A DNA stretch of 64,000 bases from Sediminibacterium ginsengisoli (GTDB taxonomy: Bacteria > Bacteroidota > Bacteroidia > Chitinophagales > Chitinophagaceae): the NCBI RefSeq assembly GCF_900167075.1, contig NZ_FUWH01000013.1:25949-89948 (forward strand), read 5' to 3'. The notes beneath the pieces are model-generated. The model did not search any database and was not told the DNA's origin. It saw nothing but the letters and a program-made list of their open reading frames with translations. A program made the position numbers and the translations under genes. Positions 1 through 8,967 of the stretch are shown one piece after another (position 1 is the stretch's first letter; every line of letters starts with the position of its first letter).

Positions 1-66
1 GTTGTCGAAGATCTAAGCTACTTAATAATTTGAAAGCAAATCACGACCGAATACATAGAATAATAA

Positions 67-94
67 CGGGCAGTAACCCCACGATCACTGCCCG
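67..94 (-). terminator. Likely terminator of the haem lipoprotein gene
   Basis: An 8-bp perfect inverted repeat (CGGGCAGT / ACTGCCCG) with a 12-nt loop lies about 20 nt past the stop codon of the minus-strand gene. On the minus strand it is followed by a T-rich stretch (TTATTATT). The long loop makes it weaker than the other terminators in the window. Confidence 0.5.
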
Positions 95-114
95 CCATCA
101 TTCAATTCAAAAAA

Positions 115-471
115 TTATTTCTCGCCCAGGCCGTCGGTTTTCCATTGTTTGATCACAGCAATGGTACTGTCTGACAATTTCGGATGACGCATCGGCATAA
201 ACCCTCTTTCGCCGGGATTGAGCTGGATCCTGCGTAATATCTCATCCGCATTGGCACTTGCCGCCGCATAGCTGTCGAGTGCTTTTTTGTTACCGCCTTT
301 TCCAGGAAAATGGCAGGGTGCACAATTCGTTTCGAGGATGGTTGCTACATGCTGCTGGTAACTGATCTTCACAACCTTTACTGCCGCCTGGCTCGCTGTT
401 TTTGTTGAACTGCAATAAGCAAAAAACATAGCAATGCCGGTCAGGGAAAGGGCTACAAGAATCTTCTTCAT
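115..471 (-). CDS. Small c-type haem-binding lipoprotein
   Basis: This 118-residue protein carries one c-type haem motif, C-A-P-C-H at residues 50-54, so it probably binds a single covalent haem outside the cytoplasm. The N-terminus is a hydrophobic signal ending F-F-A-Y-C at Cys20. That fits a Bacteroidota lipoprotein signal, although Tyr before the Cys is atypical. A Met-rich stretch (G-F-M-P-M-R) about 40 residues after CxxCH could supply the distal haem ligand. The size and layout match the short cytochrome c or haem-binding-domain proteins of this phylum. No oxidase or dehydrogenase gene is adjacent, so the electron partner is unknown. A hairpin terminator follows the gene. Confidence 0.75.
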   Translation of the reverse strand: MKKILVALSLTGIAMFFAYCSSTKTASQAAVKVVKISYQQHVATILETNCAPCHFPGKGGNKKALDSYAAASANADEILRRIQLNPGERGFMPMRHPKLSDSTIAVIKQWKTDGLGEK

Positions 472-926
472 GTCAGGTTTAGTTTTTAAATGGATTAATT
501 CAGGTCATCCAAATATATCTTTTCAGTATACGCACTTCTGCGCCGCCTGTAATAAAAAGGGTGAAGAGGCGAAGAATGCCGGTCAATTGTCATGATTTTG
601 TCAGCCCCATTCCCTTCAATTGATTTTCCTGAACTTTTACACCCTGTTGCTTTCAAGCTTTTATGGAAATGGCAGCAGTGCCGAAGAAGTGAGGTGAGGA
701 AAAGTGAGGTGAGGTTGCTAAATAGCAAGCGATTTAGCGGATTATTTAAGCAAGTATGGCTTGGAGATATTGCTGTAGCTCTTATTGAATCAGGCACAAG
801 CGAAAAAAAATCAGGAACATTGCACTCAGTCCTCATCTTTTTCACCGTTCCTCCAGAATCCTTCCCTGCACCCTTTCGCCCATGAAAAGAATTGCTTTAT
901 TTACAGCCTGATAAAACCTGTATACC
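472..926. other. Non-coding stretch between divergent genes
   Basis: This 455-bp region lies between the divergently transcribed haem lipoprotein and VOC genes. Both strands contain open frames of 97-116 codons, but their translations show no domain, signal peptide or compositional bias typical of a real gene. The only distinct structure is a short tandem repeat at 687-714. Promoters for both flanking genes must lie here, but I cannot point to a convincing one. Confidence 0.5.
687..714. repeat. Two-copy short tandem repeat
   Basis: The 13-mer AAGTGAGGTGAGG occurs at 687-699 and again at 702-714, a period of 15 bp. It lies inside the non-coding divergent region. Confidence 0.7.
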
Positions 927-1352
927 ATGACAAAAATGAACCCTTACCTGAACTTCGACGGTAAAGCCGAAGAAGCTTTTATTTTCTACAAATCTGTTTT
1001 CGGCGGTGAATTCCCGGGCGTCCATAAAATCGGCGATGCACCGGGCACAGAACAGTTGAGTGCTGAAGAAAAGAACCGGGTAATGCATATATCGCTTCCC
1101 ATCAATGAACATACAACACTGATGGCCTCTGATATCATTCCTTCTGCAGGGCACAAACTAACAGAAGGCAATAACGTACATATTTCCCTGCATCCTGAAA
1201 CGCGGGAAGAGGCTGACCGTTTGTTTGCTGGTCTTTCTGCCGGCGGCACTGTTGAAATGCCTTTACAGGAAACATTCTGGGGTGCTTATTATGGGAGCTT
1301 CAAAGACAAATTCGGCATACAATGGATGATCAATGTTGAACTGGGAAAATAA
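927..1352 (+). CDS. VOC-family protein (PhnB/YjdN-like)
   Basis: This 141-residue protein begins with the signature of PhnB-like members of the vicinal oxygen chelate superfamily: N-P-Y-L-N-F-D-G followed by E-E-A-F-x-F-Y and V-F-G-G-E. The length fits a single beta-alpha-beta-beta-beta pair unit. Members of this family are cytosolic and often of unknown substrate; the old 3-demethylubiquinone methyltransferase label for the family is not a safe functional call. The ATG at 927 is the first in frame and places the conserved N-terminus correctly. The gene converges on an SRPBCC-domain gene and shares a hairpin terminator with it. Small VOC and SRPBCC proteins are often neighbours in soil bacteria, but no shared pathway can be read from the sequence. 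Confidence 0.8.
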   Translation: MTKMNPYLNFDGKAEEAFIFYKSVFGGEFPGVHKIGDAPGTEQLSAEEKNRVMHISLPINEHTTLMASDIIPSAGHKLTEGNNVHISLHPETREEADRLFAGLSAGGTVEMPLQETFWGAYYGSFKDKFGIQWMINVELGK

Positions 1353-1370
1353 AACGTCATTCCCCGGCAT

Positions 1371-1401
1371 GAAGAAGCCCGGTATATGACCGGGCTTCTT
1401 T
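1371..1401. terminator. Bidirectional terminator between convergent genes
   Basis: A 12-13 bp stem (GAAGAAGCCCGGT pairing with ACCGGGCTTCTTT) with a 5-nt loop sits between the stops of the VOC gene (1352) and the SRPBCC gene (1405). The base of the stem is T-rich in both directions. Confidence 0.85.
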
Positions 1402-1404
1402 CAT

Positions 1405-1845
1405 TTATGCCTGTTCTGAGATTTCTTTTACTTTCTGCAGTGCCAGTGGCCAGGTCTTGTCGAAATAATCTTTGTAGTCGCCGGGAATGTCTATATCTAT
1501 CAGCAATGTCGTTTGTCCGTTCTCTTCCGTAAGCGTGTAGTTCTCAAAAGATCCGGCCCATTGTTTTACTTTTTCGCTGGTTGTATCTTCCACACCATCC
1601 TTAACCATGCCCAGGTGCTCGATCGATAAAAACGCAGGCTTGTTATTTCTTGCGATACGTGAAACCATCCCCATGTTATCATTACCAAGGAATAAGGCTT
1701 TACTGCCCTCTTCCCAGGTGGTTTCCACCTTTGAGCCTTCATTGAACGGTTTGGTCCATTCAGGGTAAGTGGTTTTGCCCAAAAGCACATCCCATATTTT
1801 TTCACGGGAAGCATTGATCGTGATGCTGTACTGATGTTTTTGCAT
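1405..1845 (-). CDS. SRPBCC / AHSA1-like ligand-binding protein
   Basis: This 146-residue protein opens with I-T-I-N-A-S-R-E-K-I-W-D-V-L and then T-Y-P-E-W-T-K-P-F, the usual start of polyketide-cyclase/AHSA1 (START-like) domains. Its C-terminal helix is W-P-L-A-L-Q-K-V-K-E-I. The fold forms a hydrophobic pocket for small ligands and the protein should be cytosolic, with no signal peptide. No catalytic residue identifies a reaction. It is a single-gene unit convergent with the VOC gene. Confidence 0.8.
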   Translation of the reverse strand: MQKHQYSITINASREKIWDVLLGKTTYPEWTKPFNEGSKVETTWEEGSKALFLGNDNMGMVSRIARNNKPAFLSIEHLGMVKDGVEDTTSEKVKQWAGSFENYTLTEENGQTTLLIDIDIPGDYKDYFDKTWPLALQKVKEISEQA

Positions 1846-1991
1846 GTTTCCAGGTTTTTAGATGAAAGAATGACTATTGATCCGGCTTCAAAGATGTGAT
1901 AATTATCGCAGCCGGATACTGGTTATTAACGACTATTTAGGGGGGCGATTACGGCCTTCCGGTCTTTGTTGCAACAATGATCAACACAATG

Positions 1992-2020
1992 AAAAAAGCG
2001 GGAGCATTATGCCCCCGCTT
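1992..2020 (-). terminator. Terminator of the TonB receptor / DUF4249 operon
   Basis: A 10-bp stem (AAGCGGGAGC / GCCCCCGCTT, with one position that becomes a G-U pair in the minus-strand transcript) and a 5-nt loop is followed on the minus strand by a T run. It lies just past the DUF4249 stop codon. Confidence 0.85.
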
Positions 2021-2046
2021 ATGATATGGATCTGCCAGTATTGTAA

Positions 2047-2856
2047 TTATGGCACCGTGATCGTTTTTGTCTGCACGGTATGTGCGCTGAAATAACCAAG
2101 TGCACCGCCCTGTATATTACTCACGGGATTTGCAGGAGATGCAGAATTATTATCTCCCAGCGAACTGTTGTTGAGGCTGAAAAAATATTTGTACACCGGC
2201 TGATCGATGCAAAGCATATCCACACGCACCAGATCGCCTTTTTTCAGGTCATTATCCGGCGCTTTATCACTGTTTTTCTCATAACGCAGTTTGGCTTCGG
2301 CTACGTTACCATCGGTATAGGTATCGTCACGTACGAAAAATTCCTTTTGCTGAACACCGTTAATGAATAATACAAACTGATAGCTGTTACCCAGGCCTAC
2401 GGGATCTTTGTAGCGTACTGTCGGAAGCAGGCGGTCCTGGATAATTCCTTCCGACAGGAAAAGACTATCAAAGCGGATACGCGGCTGAACGGTAGAAACG
2501 GATGTAAATGTTTTACCAGCTACTACAACCTTCAGGTTATAAGTTCTGCCAGCCACACCTGTCAGCGCCGGCGCTGTATAAATACCTTTCGCGTTTTCTG
2601 CAAAAACAGTAACAATGCCATTATTATCGGTAACCGTTACCAGAGCTCCGCTCACACCCTGAAAACTGTTATTGTCGCTGAAATTTTTAGTCTGCGAGAC
2701 CAGTACCTGGTTAGCGCCTGCTTTATCGGTAATAATTCCTTCAATAACATATCTGGGCTCTGCCACATTCTGCAGATCTACCTGTATCACTTTTTCGCAG
2801 GAGCTGAACAGCATCAGTGCCAGTGCAGGAATGAGGAAAGATGTTATATATCTCAT
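2047..2856 (-). CDS. DUF4249-family outer-membrane lipoprotein
   Basis: This 269-residue protein has a lipoprotein signal ending L-M-L-F-S-S-C at Cys20. It then shows the DUF4249 opening C-E-K-V-I-Q-V-D-L and E-P-R-Y-V-I-E-G-I-I-T-D, with beta-rich Ig/transthyretin-like sequence after it. DUF4249 proteins are Bacteroidota surface or periplasmic lipoproteins typically encoded with a TonB-dependent receptor. That holds here: only 5 nt separate the receptor stop from this start, so the two are co-transcribed. By analogy with other receptor-lipoprotein pairs it may help capture or hand over the substrate, but the substrate is unknown. The strong hairpin at 1992-2020 ends the operon. Confidence 0.85.
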   Translation of the reverse strand: MRYITSFLIPALALMLFSSCEKVIQVDLQNVAEPRYVIEGIITDKAGANQVLVSQTKNFSDNNSFQGVSGALVTVTDNNGIVTVFAENAKGIYTAPALTGVAGRTYNLKVVVAGKTFTSVSTVQPRIRFDSLFLSEGIIQDRLLPTVRYKDPVGLGNSYQFVLFINGVQQKEFFVRDDTYTDGNVAEAKLRYEKNSDKAPDNDLKKGDLVRVDMLCIDQPVYKYFFSLNNSSLGDNNSASPANPVSNIQGGALGYFSAHTVQTKTITVP

Positions 2857-2861
2857 ATCTT

Positions 2862-5195
2862 TTAGAATTTGAAGTTATAGGAAACAGAAGGAACGAATTT
2901 GAACAATGCCGTACGCACAGCTTCCGTAGCGGTTGGATCTGTTTCGCTCTTGCGGAATGTGATCGTATAGGCATTCTCCCTGCCGTAAGCGTTATAAATA
3001 CTGATATTCAACTCGGAACTAAACCGCTTCTTTTCGCGCATTTTAAGCGTAGCACCCAGGTCAAGCCTGTGATAGGATGGCATCCGATAACCATTCCTTT
3101 CCGGATAGTAGAACACAACCTGGTTATTGATCAGGTATTTCCCGGCAGGAAATGTGACCGCATTACCGGTATAATAGACCCAGTTGGCAGAAAGCGTCCA
3201 TTTGCGGCTGGCCTCATAAGAAGCCACAATTGAAATATCGTGGGTCCTGTCCTGCTTGGCATTGTACCAGTTCCCGTTGTTGATCCCATTGATCTTTCTT
3301 TCTGACTTTGCCAGCGTGTAGCTGATCCAGCCGGTGAAACGCCCGGTTTTCTTTTTCAGCTGGAACTCAATACCATAGGCCCTGCCCTTACCGAATAACA
3401 GTTGCGTTTCTATCGCATCGAGGTTAGAGAATACATCTGCCCCGTCGCGGTAATCGAGCTGATTCTGCATGGTCTTATAATAAGTTTCAACCGTCAGTTC
3501 ATAACGCCCGCCTTTCAGGTTGCGATAATAGCCGAGCGATACCATATCTGATACTTCCGGTTTGATATTGTTATTGCTGGCTACCCATTTGTCGTCCGGC
3601 GTTGAAGATGTAGAGTTCGAGATCAGGTGCAGGTTCTGCACATTACGTACATAAGCTCCTTTTACGGATGAATAATTGTTAAGCTGCCAGCTGGCAGATA
3701 CACGTGGTTCCAGATTCCAGTAGGTCTTCACCACTTCGCCGCTTTTATACCGCATGGTATCGAGTACATTGCCGGCGCCATCGATCGTATAGAAATCGCC
3801 TTTGCCAAGTACACTCATCGCAGAGAGTCTTACCCCGTATGAAACATTCAGCTGATCCGTGGCTTTCCAGTTATTGGATGCAAACGCAGCATTTTCCAGC
3901 GAATATCTTTTCTGTTTGAATACGGAGTTGATGGCCGATGTTTCTTCCGACGTTACTTCGCCAGGCCGCATTGTATGGAAAATACTGTTGACCCCGAACC
4001 GGATATTGTTTCGGCTGTTCAAAAACCATTGCATTTCCTCTTTCAGGTTCCAGTCGCGGATCTGGGAAAGGATATTGAATTTATTTACCCCGCTGTTGAT
4101 AAAGACCTTGAAATCGTAATTACTGTAGACCAGCGAAGTGTTGGAAAACAGCTTGTTACTGAACACATGGTTCCAGCGCAGGGTTGCCGTGGAGTTGCCC
4201 CAGTCTATCCCGAAAAGATCCTGCACTTTCAATACATCTCTTCCGAAATACCCGGAAAGATATAAACGGTCTTTTTTTCCAAGGATATAATTCATTTTGG
4301 CATTGAGGTCATAGAAGTAAAGTGTGTTCCTGTTCACGGATGTATCCGGAGATAATTTCAGAAACAGATCTGCATAAGTACGCCTTCCGGTAAGGAGGAA
4401 AGAAGATTTGTCTTTCTGTATCGGTCCTTCCAGGTTGATCTTGGAAGAGATCAGGCCGATGCCGCCGCTGCCACCAAAATTCTGGTTATTCCCATCGTTC
4501 ATTTTAATGTCCAGCACGGAAGACAGCCGACCTCCGTATTGTGCAGGCATTCCGCCTTTATATACGGTAATATCTTTGATCGCATCCGAATTGAAGGTAG
4601 AGAAAAAGCCAAGCAGGTGCGACGCATTGTACACCGGCGCTTCATCGAGCAGGATCAGGTTCTGGTCTGCAGCTCCGCCCCGCACATAAAAACCGCTGTT
4701 CCCGTCGCCTGCCGATTTGATGCCCGGCAGCAATTGTATTGTTTTCAGCACGTCCCTTTCGCCCAGCAGAACCGGGATATTCTGCATTTCCTTTGCAGAT
4801 AACCTTTCTACGCCCATCTGCGGACTGGCCAGGCTCCGGCCCCTTGATGTTGAACTGCTCACGGTTACATCTTCCAGCACGGTTGTCTGTTCGGATAATA
4901 TAATGTCGAGGCTGATGTGTTTATCCAGCACTATGTCCTGCTTTTGTGTCTGAAGGCCAACGGCACTGATCTCGAAACTGTATTTTCCTTTTGCGAGGGT
5001 GATGGAATAGAATCCGTATTCATTACTTACCGTTGTCTGACCGCCGGTTCTGATTACCGCGCCGATCAGTGTTTCACCGGTTCGTGCAGAACGGATGGTT
5101 CCGCTAACTGTAAATTTATCCTGTGCGGCTGCAAGAACAGGATCAAGCAGTACAAGCAGCAGCGTGCTGCAAAGAAAGATCAGTCTTTTACTCAT
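2862..5195 (-). CDS. TonB-dependent receptor with carboxypeptidase-like N-domain
   Basis: This 777-residue outer-membrane transporter has a signal peptide cleaved near A-A-A-Q (about residue 24). Residues about 25-110 form a carboxypeptidase-regulatory-like domain (F-T-V-S-G-T-I-R, then G-A-V-I-R-T-G). A plug domain follows with V-R-G-G-A-A-D-Q-N-L-I-L-L-D-E-A-P-V-Y and Y-G-G-R-L-S-S-V-L-D. The rest is a beta-barrel ending in aromatic Phe (Y-N-F-K-F), the usual outer-membrane barrel C-terminus. It is shorter than SusC-type receptors and is paired with a DUF4249 lipoprotein rather than SusD, so carbohydrate import is not implied. Such receptors take up chelates or small ligands using TonB energy; the ligand cannot be named. 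The divergent spacer upstream (5196-5400) must hold its promoter. Confidence 0.9.
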   Translation of the reverse strand: MSKRLIFLCSTLLLVLLDPVLAAAQDKFTVSGTIRSARTGETLIGAVIRTGGQTTVSNEYGFYSITLAKGKYSFEISAVGLQTQKQDIVLDKHISLDIILSEQTTVLEDVTVSSSTSRGRSLASPQMGVERLSAKEMQNIPVLLGERDVLKTIQLLPGIKSAGDGNSGFYVRGGAADQNLILLDEAPVYNASHLLGFFSTFNSDAIKDITVYKGGMPAQYGGRLSSVLDIKMNDGNNQNFGGSGGIGLISSKINLEGPIQKDKSSFLLTGRRTYADLFLKLSPDTSVNRNTLYFYDLNAKMNYILGKKDRLYLSGYFGRDVLKVQDLFGIDWGNSTATLRWNHVFSNKLFSNTSLVYSNYDFKVFINSGVNKFNILSQIRDWNLKEEMQWFLNSRNNIRFGVNSIFHTMRPGEVTSEETSAINSVFKQKRYSLENAAFASNNWKATDQLNVSYGVRLSAMSVLGKGDFYTIDGAGNVLDTMRYKSGEVVKTYWNLEPRVSASWQLNNYSSVKGAYVRNVQNLHLISNSTSSTPDDKWVASNNNIKPEVSDMVSLGYYRNLKGGRYELTVETYYKTMQNQLDYRDGADVFSNLDAIETQLLFGKGRAYGIEFQLKKKTGRFTGWISYTLAKSERKINGINNGNWYNAKQDRTHDISIVASYEASRKWTLSANWVYYTGNAVTFPAGKYLINNQVVFYYPERNGYRMPSYHRLDLGATLKMREKKRFSSELNISIYNAYGRENAYTITFRKSETDPTATEAVRTALFKFVPSVSYNFKF

Positions 5196-5256
5196 AAGAG
5201 GTTGGTCGTTTACCGCGGCGAATATATTGATCGCTTTGGCTTTTTTGGTAAATGCA

Positions 5257-5275
5257 TTGTTAACCTTTTTAACAA
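5257..5275. promoter_or_regulatory. Possible operator in the receptor/hemerythrin spacer
   Basis: A perfect 7-bp inverted repeat (TTGTTAA, 5-nt spacer, TTAACAA) lies about 60 nt upstream of the receptor start in the 205-bp divergent spacer. Its position fits a regulator binding site, but AT-rich repeats arise easily by chance. Confidence 0.25.
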
Positions 5276-5400
5276 CTACCGTTCAGCCTGCCTGTTAACC
5301 GCTGGTACCGGAAACACCTGAAAACGGGTTCAAACTTTGTCGCTTTTCTTCTATACCACGGCAGGCCGGCCTGATAATTTTGCTGAAAAATTAATAACAA

Positions 5401-6054
5401 ATGAAACCGGAAAAACGTTACAATTTTTTCAACAATATTCATAAGGGCTTGCGCACAATGCTTTTCAGCATTCAGATGAAAGTGCAGCAGACAGATTTTT
5501 CCCAGCCCTCCGCTGCGGATGTGATCAGCGAACTCGAGCTCGCATTAACCTATTACGATGAGCATGCCGCGCACGAAGATGAATATATCCTTGCGCCGCT
5601 TTTTGAACACGAACCGGCGCTGAAGGAAGAAATGGAGAAAGAGCATGTGACAGATCACCAGCTTGCAGAGAACCTGCGTGGCTTTATCAGCGACTGGAAA
5701 ACAGGTACCGACAAAGAACTGGCCGGCAGAAAGCTTTTCTATGCCCTCAACGATTTCATTGCTTTCAACCTTTATCACATGAACAAGGAAGAACAGCAGC
5801 TTCTGGAAGTATTGTGGAAGCATTTTACAGATGCCGAAATGCTCGAAATGGAACACCGCATTGTTGCAGCGATCAAACCTGAAGTACTGATGGAGGAAAG
5901 TCGCTGGATGATGCGGGGGCTCAGTAACCCTGAAATAGCTGAATGGCTCGGCGCCGTTAAACAGGGAGCACCGGAATTTGTATACCAGACCTATAAGCAG
6001 ATGGCGGCGGAAGAATTATCAGACGAACGTTATAAAGCATTGGCTTTAGCTTAA
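5401..6054 (+). CDS. Hemerythrin-like (HHE) domain protein
   Basis: This 217-residue all-helical protein contains the His/Glu spacing of HHE cation-binding domains: N-I-H-K-G-L-R near residue 14, Y-Y-D-E-H-A-A-H-E-D-E near 53-63, E-H-V-T-D-H-Q and later F-N-L-Y-H-M-N-K-E-E. These residues could form a di-iron centre. Family members bind oxygen or nitric oxide, or protect iron-sulfur proteins; which applies here is open. There is no signal peptide, so it is cytosolic. The C-terminal 60 residues (E-S-R-W-M-M-R-G-L-S-N-P-E-I-A-E-W-L) are outside the core. A TAATTTTG element (5375-5382) resembling the Bacteroidota -7 box precedes the ATG, without a matching -33 box. The GDSL hydrolase gene follows after 14 nt. 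Confidence 0.85.
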   Translation: MKPEKRYNFFNNIHKGLRTMLFSIQMKVQQTDFSQPSAADVISELELALTYYDEHAAHEDEYILAPLFEHEPALKEEMEKEHVTDHQLAENLRGFISDWKTGTDKELAGRKLFYALNDFIAFNLYHMNKEEQQLLEVLWKHFTDAEMLEMEHRIVAAIKPEVLMEESRWMMRGLSNPEIAEWLGAVKQGAPEFVYQTYKQMAAEELSDERYKALALA

Positions 6055-6068
6055 ATAACTGAACTGAC

Positions 6069-6794
6069 ATGCGTATCCTTTTCACAGGCGACAGCATCAC
6101 CAGGGGCAGCACGGGTACAGGTTTTGTGCAGGGGATAGCGCAGGCCTTACCCGGCTGTTCTGTTCAGAACCTGGGCTGCAACGGTGATACCATGCAGATG
6201 ATCTGCAACAAATTAATAGCGGCACTTAAACTTGATAACCGTTATGATGCGGTTGTACTGCAAGGGGGCTATAATGATATCCTCCTTCCCTGCTTCAGAT
6301 CCAGGAAAGGTTTGTTCGGCATGGCTTTCAGATCGCAGCAAAAGAAAGGGATTATTGCTGCCGAAGACGTTCACACATTTAAAGTAAGGCTGATTCAGGC
6401 GATGAACAAGATCAGGCTTCTGTTCCCGGGCAGGCTGATCATTACAACAATAGGTTGCATCAATGAATCCTTATCATCCCAGCTGCAGAAAACCAGGAAC
6501 AGTTACAACGATGTACTCCGTGAGATAGCATCGGTCTACAACGCAGAACTGGCAGATACGGCTGTTCCATTCGACCATTATCTTTCCAGTCATAAACAAA
6601 ATGATTATTGTGTCGAAAGCTTTTTCGCAGTAACCATTTCTGATCCGCTGCTTTCATGTCTGCCCGGAGGAGTGGCAATACTAAGCAGGTACAGGAAACT
6701 GCATCTGACAACAGATGGCGTACACCTGAATAAAAAAGGGGCGGCAATTTTCAAGTCGTGCATATCAGCCAGGCTTATGGAAACCGGAGCCTGA
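6069..6794 (+). CDS. SGNH/GDSL-family hydrolase
   Basis: This 241-residue protein shows the SGNH blocks in order: G-D-S-I-T at residues 7-11 (nucleophile Ser9), N-L-G-C-N-G-D near 34-40, G-G-Y-N-D with Asn69, and D-G-V-H-L-N near the C-terminus giving the Asp/His pair. It is therefore an esterase or lipase-like deacylase with Ser-Asp-His catalysis. No signal peptide is visible, so it is probably cytosolic. It lies 14 nt after the hemerythrin-like gene, which suggests co-transcription. Its last 20 nt overlap the end of the convergent acyltransferase gene, whose own C-terminal half is also an SGNH-like domain, so an acylation/deacylation pairing is possible but not shown. Confidence 0.85.
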   Translation: MRILFTGDSITRGSTGTGFVQGIAQALPGCSVQNLGCNGDTMQMICNKLIAALKLDNRYDAVVLQGGYNDILLPCFRSRKGLFGMAFRSQQKKGIIAAEDVHTFKVRLIQAMNKIRLLFPGRLIITTIGCINESLSSQLQKTRNSYNDVLREIASVYNAELADTAVPFDHYLSSHKQNDYCVESFFAVTISDPLLSCLPGGVAILSRYRKLHLTTDGVHLNKKGAAIFKSCISARLMETGA

Positions 6795-8508
6795 AATTGG
6801 TATCCCGGGCCAACAGCGAACCCAGGTAAACAGCACCTGCTTTTGTGAGGTGCCGGCCATCCTGGGATATCAGCTTACAGGCAGGTGTAAATAACGGTAT
6901 CCTTCCATCCGGCCGCATCAGCAATGCCATCAGGTCTACATAACAGCTTTTTTTTACCGCTCCGTAGATTGCATTCGTCTTCGCGATCAGGGGATCAGGA
7001 TCAACAGCCGTTTTACATCTTTCAGGATAAGAGGCACTGTTGAAGACAAGCCCGTTATGTTCCCCAAATCCCTTACTGCCGATCACAAGCAAGTGTTCGT
7101 CCGGAATCGAATATTCACTGCAGATCCTGCTGAGTTCAGCAGGCGCAACCGGTGATCCGAATATAACCAGGTCGGCCTTTTGAAGCCGCTCTGTTATCCG
7201 CACATCATTAGAATAATGGATATAGCTGATCTCTGCATCATCAGCATAATGGTTTTCAAGCAGCATATTGGCAACATCGCGCGCAAAACTATTTCCGATG
7301 ATCAGGATCTTTCGCTTATTATCTTTTGAAAAAGGTTTATCCAGCATCCGTATACGATCATTGTATTTAGCGTGCATCCCACGTTCATAATGCCGGACTT
7401 TATAAATATCCAGTTCCGGCACATCCCTTACAACACCTGATCTCTGGTAATAATAAAAAGAAATGCAAACTAGCATTGCGGCCACACTGCCGGTGCTGAT
7501 CAGTAAAACGGAACTGCTTATTTTTTTATTGTTACGATATGGCTGCTCTATCAGGAAATAAGTGATCACCGACAAAACCACGATCAGTGCAAATAATAGC
7601 AGAAGCCAGCGCAGGCTGATCTGCTGCGATACGGTCTGTCTGAAAAATGCAAAAATGAACTGGTGCCACATATACATGCTGAAACTGATCCTGCCGAGAA
7701 AAACCAATACCGGGTTCTCCAGTATGTATCCTGCCGCTTTAGGCCTGTATGTGTAGATCAGAAGAGCTGTAACCGCAGTCACGGCAATATTGATCAGGAG
7801 TATTTTAGTGAAGGGGAACACCAGCAGTGCTATCAATCCCAGCAAAAGAACAACAGAAGGAAGTGCATTCCGCGACTCATATTTTTTTACTGCAAAAACA
7901 AGTAATGCACCCGCTCCAAACTGGTATAACCGGGATGTAACAATGAAAAAATTGAACTTAGGATTTCCGATCAGGTAACAGGATATCAGGGACAAAATCA
8001 TCAGAACGATCATCAGTAACTGCTTCTGGCTTATCTTTTTGAACAGCCTGTGTCCTAAGAATAGTATAACCGGAAAAATCAGGTAGAACTGTTCTTCCAC
8101 GCCCAGGCTCCACGTATGCAATAAAGGTTTGTAATGATTAACAATATCCCAGTAACCGCTCGTGAAATACAGCAACAGGTTGTTCGAGAATAAAACCGTT
8201 GCTATTACTGATTGGGTCAGGTTTTCAAAGTCGTCCGGCAACATTAAAAAATAACCGCTCGCCAATGCAAGCAGGCAAATGAACAAGGTCATCGGCAGGA
8301 TCCTGCGTATCCTTCTTTCGTAAAAATGCCCGAATCTGAATGATCCTGTGTTAAGAGAATTATCAATGAGTGATGTGATCAGGTATCCGCTGATCACAAA
8401 AAAAATATCTACTCCGAGGTAACCCTGCGGAAGAAATCCCGCATGATATAAAATAACAGCTGTTACTGCAATACTTCTTAATCCGTCTATTTCCGGCCTG
8501 TATTTCAT
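6775..8508 (-). CDS. Membrane O-acyltransferase with C-terminal SGNH domain (OafA-like)
   Basis: This 577-residue protein begins Y-R-P-E-I-D-G-L-R-S-I-A-V, then V-D-I-F-F-V-I-S-G-Y-L-I-T and G-V-E-E-Q-F-Y-L, the hallmarks of acyltransferase-3 proteins. About ten membrane segments fill residues 1-370. The C-terminal part from about residue 395 contains I-G-N-S-F-A-R-D (block I, nucleophile Ser) and D-G-R-H-L-T near the end (Asp/His), i.e. an SGNH domain. Relatives move acyl groups across the inner membrane to O-acetylate lipopolysaccharide or exported polysaccharide. A role in modifying the envelope polysaccharides made by the 28-44 kb cluster is plausible inference only. The gene is monocistronic and convergent with the GDSL hydrolase. 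Confidence 0.9.
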   Translation of the reverse strand: MKYRPEIDGLRSIAVTAVILYHAGFLPQGYLGVDIFFVISGYLITSLIDNSLNTGSFRFGHFYERRIRRILPMTLFICLLALASGYFLMLPDDFENLTQSVIATVLFSNNLLLYFTSGYWDIVNHYKPLLHTWSLGVEEQFYLIFPVILFLGHRLFKKISQKQLLMIVLMILSLISCYLIGNPKFNFFIVTSRLYQFGAGALLVFAVKKYESRNALPSVVLLLGLIALLVFPFTKILLINIAVTAVTALLIYTYRPKAAGYILENPVLVFLGRISFSMYMWHQFIFAFFRQTVSQQISLRWLLLLFALIVVLSVITYFLIEQPYRNNKKISSSVLLISTGSVAAMLVCISFYYYQRSGVVRDVPELDIYKVRHYERGMHAKYNDRIRMLDKPFSKDNKRKILIIGNSFARDVANMLLENHYADDAEISYIHYSNDVRITERLQKADLVIFGSPVAPAELSRICSEYSIPDEHLLVIGSKGFGEHNGLVFNSASYPERCKTAVDPDPLIAKTNAIYGAVKKSCYVDLMALLMRPDGRIPLFTPACKLISQDGRHLTKAGAVYLGSLLARDTNFRLRFP

Positions 8509-8566
8509 ATTCGCATCATGACACTCGAAAGATAGTGATTTTAGCGTCCTGATACGATACTACCCC

Positions 8567-8881
8567 CTATCCCTGGTAATGAGCCGCAATGATCCTGCTC
8601 AGTTCCGCTGCCGGCACCACACCGCTTTGCCGCCATACTACTTTACCGTTCCGGAACAGGATCAGTGTTGGCACACCCTGTACCTGGTAAGCATTGGCAA
8701 CGGCAGGGTTCTTATCTACATCGATTTTGAGAACGATCGCCCTGTCGCCCACCTGCTGCTTCAGTTCCTGCAGTATCGGCTGCATCATTTTACAGGGGCC
8801 GCACCAGGTAGCAAAAAAATCAACAAGGACGGGTATTTCACCTGCAATAACCTCCGAAAATTTTTTATTTGCTGTTTCCAT
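8567..8881 (-). CDS. Thioredoxin
   Basis: This 104-residue protein has the thioredoxin active site W-C-G-P-C (residues 26-30) in the context [11 protein letters not shown]. It also has the conserved Asp in V-D-V-D-K-N and the cis-Pro loop G-V-P-T-L-I-L-F. The length is that of a classical cytosolic thioredoxin without a signal peptide. It reduces protein disulfides using electrons from thioredoxin reductase, which is not encoded here. It is a single gene lying between the acyltransferase and the divergent prolyl oligopeptidase gene. Confidence 0.93.
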   Translation of the reverse strand: METANKKFSEVIAGEIPVLVDFFATWCGPCKMMQPILQELKQQVGDRAIVLKIDVDKNPAVANAYQVQGVPTLILFRNGKVVWRQSGVVPAAELSRIIAAHYQG

Positions 8882-8967
8882 ACTCCTGAGCGCAGCAAAA
8901 GGGGTGCCAGCAGGGCAGGTACTGACAGAACAGCAATTAATGATTATATTTAAGAAAAACTGTCATT

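Noticed and set aside
592-885. 97-codon plus-strand open frame (and an overlapping minus-strand frame at 495-845)
   Set aside because: No domain, signal or conserved-looking composition; the product is rich in Pro and Arg typical of random frames, and it spans the short tandem repeat.
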